Assembly (NCBI GenBank): GCA_028280945.1
Contig: JANQKV010000014.1
Span: 62,001 to 126,000 of the forward strand
Direction of reading: 5' to 3'
Length of the DNA: 64,000 nucleotides
Source: Opitutaceae bacterium
Lineage (GTDB): Bacteria; Verrucomicrobiota; Verrucomicrobiia; Opitutales; Opitutaceae
Shown here: piece by piece, positions 44,753 to 51,398 of the stretch
How the letters are laid out: each line of letters begins with the position of its first letter
How positions within the stretch are numbered: the stretch's first letter is position 1
The notes under the pieces: generated by a model
The model's input: the letters and a program-made list of their open reading frames with translations, nothing else
The model's database searches: none
What the model was told of the DNA's origin: nothing
Translations under genes and position numbers: made by a program

Positions 44753-45142
44753 TTACTTGAGTTCCACGGATGCGCCGGCGGCCTCGAGCTTCTTTTTGAT
44801 CTCTTCGGCGTCGTCTTTGGCGGCGGCTTCCTTGACGGCTTTCGGCGCACCTTCAACGAGATCCTTGGCTTCCTTGAGGCCAAGGCCGGTGATGGCACGG
44901 ACTTCCTTGATGACGTTGATCTTCTTGTCGCCGGCGGCGGTGAGGATCACGTCGAACTCGTCCTTCTCGGCGGCGGCTTCGCCACCGGCGGCAGCGCCAG
45001 CAGCCGGAGCAGCAGCCACAGCCACGGGAGCAGCGGCGGAAACGCCCCACTTCTCCTCGAGGGTCTTGACGATGTCGGCAATTTCGAGAACCGACTGCTC
45101 GGAGAGCCAGTCGATAACTTGGTCTTTGGTGATGTCGCTCAT
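44753..45142 (-). CDS. rplL: 50S ribosomal protein bL12 (L7/L12)
   Basis: 129 residues: an N-terminal dimerisation part that binds bL10, an Ala/Gly-rich hinge (about 43-60) and the C-terminal factor-binding domain [71 protein letters not shown]. It recruits EF-Tu and EF-G. The AGGAGAT site lies 8 bases before the ATG. It is preceded by a 164-bp leader with inverted repeats, unusually long for rplJ-rplL. Confidence 0.98.
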   Translation of the reverse strand: MSDITKDQVIDWLSEQSVLEIADIVKTLEEKWGVSAAAPVAVAAAPAAGAAAGGEAAAEKDEFDVILTAAGDKKINVIKEVRAITGLGLKEAKDLVEGAPKAVKEAAAKDDAEEIKKKLEAAGASVELK

Positions 45143-45306
45143 GATATGATCTCCTGCGTCTGAATAGCGGCTTCAACCGGAAGCGCGTTTAAGAGACGTA
45201 TCCCCTATTCAGCAGCGTTTGATTTTCTTGGGCTTTCTTCAGACCCGGCCGGCGAACCGGGCGGATCTTTTGAAATGATTGGATTAAAATTAAAGGGTGA
45301 AGGGCC
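45143..45306 (-). promoter_or_regulatory. Structured leader between rplJ and rplL
   Basis: The 164-bp gap contains CTGAATAG (45160-45167) and its exact reverse complement CTATTCAG (45205-45212), with an inner GCTTC/GAAGC pair (45170-45174 with 45180-45184). A GC hairpin with a CCCGG stem lies near 45242-45260. In E. coli the gap is about 65 bp. The structures could raise bL12 synthesis (four copies per ribosome) by masking or exposing the ribosome binding site, or mark an internal promoter; this is inference. Confidence 0.5.
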
Positions 45307-45828
45307 TCACTCCTCGCCGTTTTCGGCGCGGACCTTGGCTTGCAAAACATTAACGAATTCCTGGCCAGGCGCGCTGAGCACTTGGACAAACATCGTGGCA
45401 GGCTTGGCCAGCAGACCCAGCAATTGGGCGCGCAGCGCGTCGAGGGACGGCAGCTCGGCGAGGGCCTGCACGTCGTCGGTGTTGAGAAGCTTGCCTCCCA
45501 ACACGGCCGACTTCACTTCCACCTTCTTCGTTTCCTTGAAGAACTTGGTCAGAACCTTGGCCACGCCCGGGGAATTGTCTCCGCCGACGATGACGGCGGT
45601 GGGACCGTTGAGGGCATCGCCAAAATCCGGCAATCCCATGGTCGCGGCCGCAACCTTCAGGGAAGAGTTCTTAACGACGTGAAACTCCGCGTTGTTTTCC
45701 TCCAACTGAGCCCGCAGCTCGGCTGTCTCGTCGACGGTGATGCCGGTGTAGTTGGTAAGAATGACGTAGTCCGACTTCTTGAGGTGCTCCTCAACTTCGG
45801 CGATCAGGTATTTCTTTTCGACTCTCAT
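45307..45828 (-). CDS. rplJ: 50S ribosomal protein uL10
   Basis: 173 residues. MRVEKKYLIAEVEEHLKKSDYVILTNYTGITVDETAELRAQLEENNAEFHVVKNSSLKVAAATMGL is the uL10 N-terminal 23S-binding domain, ending in the helix that carries bL12 dimers. In many bacteria it binds its own leader and represses translation; such a site could be in the 11 bp before the gene or in the rplJ-rplL gap. It follows rplA by 11 bp. Confidence 0.97.
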   Translation of the reverse strand: MRVEKKYLIAEVEEHLKKSDYVILTNYTGITVDETAELRAQLEENNAEFHVVKNSSLKVAAATMGLPDFGDALNGPTAVIVGGDNSPGVAKVLTKFFKETKKVEVKSAVLGGKLLNTDDVQALAELPSLDALRAQLLGLLAKPATMFVQVLSAPGQEFVNVLQAKVRAENGEE

Positions 45829-45839
45829 TGGGAGGCTCC

Positions 45840-46532
45840 TCAGTATTGATTGAATTCAGAAGCAGCGACGCGCACCCCCGGGCTCATGCTGGCCGAAAGG
45901 GTGACGTTCTTGATGTAGGTGCCTTTGACGGCACTGGGACGGGCCTTGCCAATGGCCTCGATGACAGCCTTGGCGTTTTCGACGATCTGCTCCTCGGTGA
46001 AGGAACGCTTGCCGATGCCGACGCCAATGTTGGCCGTCTTGTCGACCTTGAACTCCACGCGACCGGCTTTGACGGCCTTGATGGCGCTTTCGATGTCGTC
46101 GGTCACGGTGCCGCTCTTTGGATTGGGCATCAGTCCCTTGGGGCCGAGCACTCGGGCAATGGTGCGGACTGATTTCATCGCGTCGGGCGTGGCGATCGCG
46201 ACATCGAAGTCGAGCCAGCCGTCCTGGATTTTCTTCATCATGTCCTCAAGGCCGGCGTGGTCAGCGCCCGCGGCAAGGGCCGCATCCTCATTGTTGGTGA
46301 AAACCAACACGGTCACCTTCTTGCCGGAACCGTGCGGCAGCGGCGTGGTGCCGCGCACCATCTGATCGCCTTGGGCGGGGTCGACGGTGAGGCGGAAGGA
46401 AATTTCGACAGTCTCGTCGAACTTCGGCTTCGGGAAGTTGGTGAGCACCTTCACGGCGTCGACCAACGAATGCTCTTCCTTGAGGTTGGATCCCTCAATG
46501 GCGGAGCGGTAGCGTTTACTGGGTTTCTTCAT
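45840..46532 (-). CDS. rplA: 50S ribosomal protein uL1
   Basis: 230 residues. MKKPSKRYRSAIEGSNLKEEHSLVDAVKVLTNFPKPKFDETVEISFRLTVDPAQGDQMVRGTTPLPHGSGKKVTVLVF has the VRG...LPHGTGK motif, and the second part includes GLMPNPKSGTVTDDI with the conserved GLMPNPK. It forms the mobile L1 stalk and represses the L11 operon in E. coli. It lies 73 bp after rplK and 11 bp before rplJ. Confidence 0.98.
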   Translation of the reverse strand: MKKPSKRYRSAIEGSNLKEEHSLVDAVKVLTNFPKPKFDETVEISFRLTVDPAQGDQMVRGTTPLPHGSGKKVTVLVFTNNEDAALAAGADHAGLEDMMKKIQDGWLDFDVAIATPDAMKSVRTIARVLGPKGLMPNPKSGTVTDDIESAIKAVKAGRVEFKVDKTANIGVGIGKRSFTEEQIVENAKAVIEAIGKARPSAVKGTYIKNVTLSASMSPGVRVAASEFNQY

Positions 46533-46605
46533 TGATTACTCCTGGTGGTGCGAGCGTCCGCCGCGAAGGGGCGGACTCCCACGGTGAGCGGTTGATGGGA
46601 GAGTA

Positions 46606-47031
46606 TTAATCGACAACCTCGAGGCCCATGTTGCGGGCGGTGCCGGCAATGATCTTCACGCCGGCGTCGACGTCCTTGGCATTGAGGTCCTTCTTCTTGA
46701 TCTCGTAGATCTCCTCAAGCTGCTTGCGGGTGACCTTGCCGACCTTGTCGACGTTGGACTTGGCCGAGCCCGAAGCGATATTGGCCGCCTTCTTCAGCAG
46801 CACGGCAGCAGGCGGCGACTTGAGGATGAAGGTGAATGATTTGTCGGTGTAGACGGTGATCACCACCGGCAGGATCATGCCGTTCTGGTCCTTGGTCTTG
46901 GCGTTGAACTCCTTGCAGAAGCCCATGATGTTGACGCCTTGCGCACCGAGGGCGGGTCCCACGGGCGGGGACGGGTTGGCGGCCCCAGCGGGCAGCTGGA
47001 GTCGGATGTATCCTTGAATCTTCTTGGCCAT
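46606..47031 (-). CDS. rplK: 50S ribosomal protein uL11
   Basis: 141 residues. [79 protein letters not shown] is the standard protein, with the conserved [10 protein letters not shown] loop that binds thiostrepton and the factor-binding centre. The C-terminal domain ends in [13 protein letters not shown]. It is 77 bp after nusG. Confidence 0.98.
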   Translation of the reverse strand: MAKKIQGYIRLQLPAGAANPSPPVGPALGAQGVNIMGFCKEFNAKTKDQNGMILPVVITVYTDKSFTFILKSPPAAVLLKKAANIASGSAKSNVDKVGKVTRKQLEEIYEIKKKDLNAKDVDAGVKIIAGTARNMGLEVVD

Positions 47032-47108
47032 GGAGGGAAATGAATTGGCGGGTGTTTAGTGACGTAGGGTGGCTTGTTGAACGTCGGCGGTGAGAAAGAG
47101 GCGTCGCG

Positions 47109-47687
47109 TCACTCGGTGATGCGTTCCACCTGCCAGTATTCGAGTTCGACCGGGGTGAACCGGCCAAAAATGGAAACGGAGATTTTGAGTTTGCCGCGCT
47201 CGGGATCGATTTCGTCGATGCGGCCGGTGAGATTGGCGAAGGCGCCGTCGTTGATTTTGACGTTTTCGCCGACTTCGTAGGAGACCTTCGGCACCTCCTT
47301 GCCGCTGGCGGCTTCGATGCGGGCCCGGATTTCGTCGACTTCCGACTGGCGCAGCGGCGCCGGATTCTCTCCTCCAACAAAACCAATCACCCCGGTGGTC
47401 TCCTTTACGAAATACCAGGGTTTGTTGATGAGCTTGTTGTTCTCATCGTAGAGACGCATGTTGATGAAGACGTAGCCCGGATAGAGCTTGCGGGTCTTGG
47501 TGGTCTTCTTGCCGTTCTTGACCTCCGAAACGACCTCGGTCGGGAGAAGCACCTCGAGGATGTCTTCATCGAGCTCTTCCGTCTTTTTGAACTTCTCGAT
47601 GTAAGTCTTAACCTTGCCCTCCTGTCCGGAGAGGGTGTGAAGGGCGAACCATTGGGTTCCGGCGGGCGTGGCGGTGGAGGTGGACAT
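47109..47687 (-). CDS. nusG: Transcription termination/antitermination protein NusG
   Basis: 192 residues: an NGN domain with TQWFALHTLSGQEGKVKTYIEKFKK, a lysine-rich insertion KNGKKTTKTRKLYPGYVFINMRL, a KPWYFVKETTGVIGFVGG segment, and the C-terminal KOW domain (GENVKINDGAFANLTGRIDEIDPERGKLKISVSIFGRFTPVELEYWQVERI). It links RNA polymerase to Rho and to the ribosome. It lies 2 bp after secE and 77 bp before rplK. Confidence 0.98.
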   Translation of the reverse strand: MSTSTATPAGTQWFALHTLSGQEGKVKTYIEKFKKTEELDEDILEVLLPTEVVSEVKNGKKTTKTRKLYPGYVFINMRLYDENNKLINKPWYFVKETTGVIGFVGGENPAPLRQSEVDEIRARIEAASGKEVPKVSYEVGENVKINDGAFANLTGRIDEIDPERGKLKISVSIFGRFTPVELEYWQVERITE

Positions 47688-47689
47688 GC

Positions 47690-47893
47690 TTAGCTGACCA
47701 AGGAAGTGAGCAGGTCAACGACCTGATAGAGCGCGAAATCACTGATACTCGTGAAAATTCCCAGGATGATCGCAGCGATGATGACCACGATGGTGGAGTC
47801 ACGCAGTTCGGTGCGATTGGGCCAGGAAGCTTTTTGGAGCTCGCCAATCATCTCGCCAAAAAAGATACGGGTGCTGCGGAACGGGTTTTTCAT
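47690..47893 (-). CDS. secE: Preprotein translocase subunit SecE
   Basis: 67 residues with one C-terminal transmembrane helix (about 36-62). The RSTRIFFGEMIGELQKASWPNRTELRDSTIVVIIAAIILGIF sequence contains the amphipathic helix and KxxWPxxxEL motif that clamps SecY. I chose the ATG at 47891-47893; the upstream extension would run into the adjacent tRNA. It is the short, single-span form typical outside the gamma-proteobacteria. It is 12 bp after tRNA-Trp and 2 bp before nusG. Confidence 0.96.
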   Translation of the reverse strand: MKNPFRSTRIFFGEMIGELQKASWPNRTELRDSTIVVIIAAIILGIFTSISDFALYQVVDLLTSLVS

Positions 47894-47905
47894 CAGTGAT
47901 TTAAG

Positions 47906-47981
47906 TGGCAGGCGCGGAGGGACTCGAACCCCCAACCGACGGTTTTGGAGACCGCTACTCTACCAATTGAGCTACACGCCT
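47906..47981 (-). tRNA. tRNA-Trp (anticodon CCA)
   Basis: Read on the minus strand: acceptor AGGCGTG/CGCGCCT with one G-U pair, D-stem TAGCTC..., anticodon stem GCGGT with loop CTCCAAA (anticodon CCA), T-arm with GGTTCGAGTCC, discriminator G, and a genomically encoded CCA end (47906-47908). It sits between tuf and secE in the same transcript, a position known from other bacteria. Confidence 0.95.
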
Positions 47982-48058
47982 ATAAGTGAGATATTCTTTA
48001 GACGACGCAGCCGAGGCCCCCTCAGAGGCCTCGGCGGTCGTGAAATAATGTTATCGAA

Positions 48059-49249
48059 TTATTCGGTAATCTCAGTGATACGGCCGGCACCGATGGTGCG
48101 GCCACCCTCACGAATGGCGAAGCGCTGGGTCTTCTCCATCGCTATCGGGCAGATCAATTCGATATCAACGGAAACATTGTCGCCCGGCATCACCATCTCA
48201 ACACCCTCGGGGAGGTTGATCACGCCGGTCACGTCGGTGGTGCGGAAGTAGAACTGCGGACGATAGCCATTAAAGAACGGAGTGTGACGGCCGCCTTCGT
48301 CCTTGCCCAGCACGTAGATCTCGGCCTTGGCCTTCTTGTGCGGAGTGATGGACTTGGGAGCCGCGAGAACCTGGCCGCGCTCGATGGCGTCCTTGTCGAC
48401 ACCACGGAGAAGGATGCCGACATTGTCGCCCGCTTGGCCGGAGTCGAGGAGCTTGCGGAACATCTCGATACCGGTGACGACGGTGCTCGCCGTCTCCTTG
48501 ATGCCGACGATTTCAACCGGGTCGTTGAGCTTGACGATGCCGCGCTCAATACGACCGGTGGCGACGGTGCCGCGGCCAGTGATGGAGAACACGTCCTCGA
48601 CGGACATGAGGAACGGCTTGTCGGTGTCGCGCTCCGGCTCCGGGATTTCGGCGTCGATGGCGTCCATCAGGTTGCCGATCGCCTCGGCGCCTTCCGGCTT
48701 GCCTTCAAGGGCGGCGGTGGCGGAGCCACGCACGATCTGGGCGTTGTCGCCGTCAAATTGATACTTGGAGAGGAGTTCGCGAACTTCCATTTCGACGAGT
48801 TCGAGGAGCTCTTCGTCGTCGATGAGATCGACCTTGTTGAGCCAGACCACAATCTTCGGCACGCCAACCTGGCGGGCGAGAAGGATGTGCTCACGAGTCT
48901 GCGGCATGGGTCCGTCGGCGGCGGAAACCACAAGGATGGCACCATCCATCTGCGCCGCGCCGGTGATCATGTTCTTGACGAAGTCGGCGTGACCCGGGCA
49001 GTCGACGTGAGCGTAGTGACGGTTGTCGGACTCATACTCGACGTGAGCAACGGAGATCGTCACGATCTTGGAGGCGTCACGCACGGTGCCGCCCTTCGCG
49101 ATGTCCGCATAGGACTTGAACTCCGCCAGGCCCTTTTCGGCCTGAACTTTCAGGATAGCCGTGGTGGTAGTGGTTTTACCGTGGTCAACGTGGCCGATGG
49201 TGCCGACGTTCACGTGCGGTTTGGTGCGCTCGAATGTGCCTTTAGCCAT
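48059..49249 (-). CDS. tuf: Elongation factor Tu
   Basis: 396 residues. It brings aminoacyl-tRNA to the ribosome as a GTPase: [11 protein letters not shown] (19-29), [15 protein letters not shown], and [10 protein letters not shown] with NKx[26 protein letters not shown] is the normal start; the frame's upstream part runs into the tRNA-Thr gene and is not coding. It is the only tuf in the window, lying between tRNA-Thr (54 bp) and tRNA-Trp (77 bp), like thrT-tufB in E. coli, and none follows fusA. Confidence 0.99.
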   Translation of the reverse strand: MAKGTFERTKPHVNVGTIGHVDHGKTTTTTAILKVQAEKGLAEFKSYADIAKGGTVRDASKIVTISVAHVEYESDNRHYAHVDCPGHADFVKNMITGAAQMDGAILVVSAADGPMPQTREHILLARQVGVPKIVVWLNKVDLIDDEELLELVEMEVRELLSKYQFDGDNAQIVRGSATAALEGKPEGAEAIGNLMDAIDAEIPEPERDTDKPFLMSVEDVFSITGRGTVATGRIERGIVKLNDPVEIVGIKETASTVVTGIEMFRKLLDSGQAGDNVGILLRGVDKDAIERGQVLAAPKSITPHKKAKAEIYVLGKDEGGRHTPFFNGYRPQFYFRTTDVTGVINLPEGVEMVMPGDNVSVDIELICPIAMEKTQRFAIREGGRTIGAGRITEITE

Positions 49250-49303
49250 TAGGGATGGTGAGGGTTGTGTTGTATTACTGAGGGATCTTAAAGTGAAGTT
49301 TCG

Positions 49304-49379
49304 TGGAGCCCAGAGCCGGACTCGAACCGGTGACCTCATCCTTACCAAGGATGTGCTCTACCAACTGAGCTATCTGGGC
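49304..49379 (-). tRNA. tRNA-Thr (anticodon GGT)
   Basis: Read on the minus strand: acceptor GCCCAGA/TCTGGGC, anticodon stem CATCC/GGATG around TTGGTAA (anticodon GGT), T-loop GGTTCGAGTCC, discriminator T and encoded CCA (49304-49306). It is the first element of the tuf-secE-nusG-rif cluster and probably processed from the same transcript as tuf. Confidence 0.95.
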
Positions 49380-49431
49380 ATTACGATCCTTCGCCGAAAG
49401 ACGAGAAAAGAGTGGAGAACGTGAAGAGCGT

Positions 49432-49468
49432 GAAAAACACCGTCAACTGCAATTTTTCAACTGCAGTT
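49432..49468 (-). terminator. Weak hairpin terminator after the ExbBD operon
   Basis: On the minus strand AACTGCA (49462-49468) and TGCAGTT (49445-49451) form a 7-bp stem with a 10-base loop, and GTTTTTC follows at 49432-49438 after a 6-base spacer. The stem is short, so termination is uncertain. The same 94-bp gap must also contain the promoter of tRNA-Thr-tuf, so the palindrome may be a binding site instead. TCAACTGCA occurs twice in direct orientation (49443-49451 and 49457-49465). Confidence 0.35.
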
Positions 49469-49473
49469 AAATT

Positions 49474-50214
49474 CTACGGCCCCAGCAGGATACGGTAGAA
49501 TCCGGGGCTCAAAACGCTCTCCAACCGGGCCTCTCGGAGCAACAAATCGATCTCGTTGAAATCAACCGCGGCGCCTTCCACGGATTCCAGCACGGTTGGA
49601 CGCAGCCAAAGCCCCCCCGAATTCATCGTGATCAATGCCTCCACCGGAACGGCCAAGCCAGATCGCCCGGCCGGCACCACCAACACCTGCTCATGGATGA
49701 CCCTTCCCGTTTCGACCGACAGCACTTGGAGCATCCCTCCCCGCTCGGCGAGCCCCACTTTGCGGGTCTCCCGGCGAGTCAATTCGCCGGCTTGCACCGG
49801 CGGGGCCAGTTCACCCAGCGCCGCAATCCCATCAGGGGGAACTTGGACCACATCCGGCAGATCGAGGTCGTTGGCGGCGGCCGGAAACAGCCACTTCTCA
49901 CCAAAGGCACCAAAAGACGCCCCGGGCGCCCGTTCCGCCGTCATTCTCGAATCGACTTGCCCGCTGTTCCGGCCGGTCGGCAGAAAAAGCGGCGTGGGGT
50001 CTTTCAACGCCAACTCACCCCTGAGGGCATCGTTCTCCTCATCCATCGCCAAATCGGCCAGCAGCATCCCCACCGCGGGTTCGGCAGCCTCAGAATAGGT
50101 CCCGCGAGGAGCCTCGTTCACCCTCACCTGCGACAATCCAAGCAGAATAAGTGCGGTGGCCGCCAGACCCACCCCCACTCTGGGCAAAATCGATCGGGTT
50201 TTGCTGATTTTCAT
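49474..50214 (-). CDS. Membrane-anchored protein in TonB position
   Basis: 246 residues: one N-terminal transmembrane helix (about 12-30, VGVGLAATALILLGLSQV) with positive residues before it, then a periplasmic part with a mixed Pro/Leu linker and a C-terminal domain containing short beta strands (MLQVLSVETGRVIHEQVLVVP and GFYRILLGP near the end). It follows ExbB and ExbD in one operon, where TonB or a TonB-like energy transducer is normally found, but the classical TonB proline repeats and YP motif are missing. The start ATG overlaps the exbD stop by one base. The call rests mainly on context. Confidence 0.5.
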   Translation of the reverse strand: MKISKTRSILPRVGVGLAATALILLGLSQVRVNEAPRGTYSEAAEPAVGMLLADLAMDEENDALRGELALKDPTPLFLPTGRNSGQVDSRMTAERAPGASFGAFGEKWLFPAAANDLDLPDVVQVPPDGIAALGELAPPVQAGELTRRETRKVGLAERGGMLQVLSVETGRVIHEQVLVVPAGRSGLAVPVEALITMNSGGLWLRPTVLESVEGAAVDFNEIDLLLREARLESVLSPGFYRILLGP

Positions 50215-50687
50215 CAGCGCTCCACCGAGGAGAAATCGCTTTCCGCCCGCCGTTCCAGTGCCAAATGCACCCCCGTAAAACCCGCCCCTGTGGCAATGTC
50301 GGACAATCTCAATAGATCGCTCGCCGGCACCGAAGCATCCGCTCGCACCAGCAACCGCGACTCCCGCTCCGCTCCCCGCGCGACTTGGGACGGCAACCAG
50401 GCTGCCAGTTCGTTGAAGCTCATTCGCCCTTCCGAAGTGAAAACCATGTTGGGTCCGAGGACGCTGATGACCGCCATCGTGGGAGTTGCTTGGCGGGCAG
50501 CGCCATCGATGGATCGCGGCAACTCAAATTCCGGTCGCAAAAGTTCGATCCCCGGCGACATTACAAATCGCGAGCCAAACAACGCGAAAAAGAGACCGAG
50601 CAACACCACGTTGACGTAGAAAAAAACATCCATCGAGCGCGGCGGTGACCGCAATTTGGATGCGAGGTCGAGAGGGCGCGTGATCAC
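50214..50687 (-). CDS. ExbD/TolR-family biopolymer transport protein
   Basis: 157 residues: one transmembrane helix near the N-terminus (about 20-41, VFFYVNVVLLGLFFALFGS) and a periplasmic domain with the ExbD-like SRLLVRADASVPASDLLRLSDIATGAGF, where RADxxVxx(G)xL is the family signature. The essential membrane Asp of ExbD would be expected in the helix at the D19 position (SMDVFFY). It starts with GTG, overlapping exbB by 4 bases, and overlaps the next gene by one base. It should form a proton channel with ExbB. Confidence 0.8.
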   Translation of the reverse strand: MITRPLDLASKLRSPPRSMDVFFYVNVVLLGLFFALFGSRFVMSPGIELLRPEFELPRSIDGAARQATPTMAVISVLGPNMVFTSEGRMSFNELAAWLPSQVARGAERESRLLVRADASVPASDLLRLSDIATGAGFTGVHLALERRAESDFSSVER

Positions 50688-51370
50688 TTTGTTTCTTCCC
50701 TGGCTGCGGATTCCCCAGCGGAGGCATTCGACTCCGCCTCAACTCCCCGATAGTCCACTTGGAGATAACGCATGATTTCATTCCCGGCCCATTCGACGTC
50801 GCGCACGATCGCTCGCACCCGGCCGCTAAGGAAATGATAACCGAGATGCGCCGGAATGGCGACCGTCAACCCTCCGATACTGGCCAACAACGCCCGCCAC
50901 ATGCCATCCGACAGCGCCAGGGCCGTGGCGTATTCGGCGCCTCCCGCCATGAAGGCATGAAACGTCGTCGCCATGCCCAGCAGTGTGCCCAGCAACCCCA
51001 CCAGCGGGGCGATCTGCGCGATGGCCGCAATCGAACCAAGTCGGCGTTCGAGCGCCGGCACTTCGACAATGCCCGCCTCCTGGACGGCGAAACGCATTTT
51101 GTCGGCGTCGGCATGCACATTGAGCAGCGCCGCCTTGACCACCGCAGCCACGGGTCCGGGCGTCTCTTCGCAAACCGTCAACGCCTCCATCACGCGCCGG
51201 TTGGAAAGGATGTTTTTGATGCCATCCAGGAAGGAGGTCGTGCGGATCTGCCCGCGATGAAGGAACAGCAGCCGTTCCACAAACAGCACGATGCCGGTGA
51301 CCGCCATGACCAGGAGCACGATCATCATCGGCCCGCCTTGGGCCAGAAGGCTGAAGTTAAACGCTTCCAT
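50684..51370 (-). CDS. ExbB/MotA/TolQ-family proton channel protein
   Basis: 228 residues with three transmembrane helices (about 14-34, 117-137 and 162-182) and the cytoplasmic helices between. LGSIAAIAQIAPLVGLLGTLLGMATTFHAF and ALLASIGGLTVAIPAHLGYHFLSGRVRAIVRDVEW are the typical ExbB motifs, with GLLGT and AIPA. It uses the proton gradient with ExbD to energise outer-membrane or cell-envelope processes. It starts at ATG 51368-51370, follows the TPR gene by 28 bp and overlaps exbD by 4 bases. Confidence 0.92.
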   Translation of the reverse strand: MEAFNFSLLAQGGPMMIVLLVMAVTGIVLFVERLLFLHRGQIRTTSFLDGIKNILSNRRVMEALTVCEETPGPVAAVVKAALLNVHADADKMRFAVQEAGIVEVPALERRLGSIAAIAQIAPLVGLLGTLLGMATTFHAFMAGGAEYATALALSDGMWRALLASIGGLTVAIPAHLGYHFLSGRVRAIVRDVEWAGNEIMRYLQVDYRGVEAESNASAGESAAREETK

Positions 51371-51398
51371 CGATCACCTTGTCTGACGTCGCATCATG

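Noticed and set aside
47690..49348. In-frame extensions before secE (to 47935) and tuf (to 49348)
   Set aside because: Both would cover tRNA genes; family starts lie at 47893 and 49249.
49380..49473. TTGACG hexamer as -35 of the tRNA-Thr-tuf promoter
   Set aside because: The hexamer is near-perfect but the matching -10 is poor; not called.
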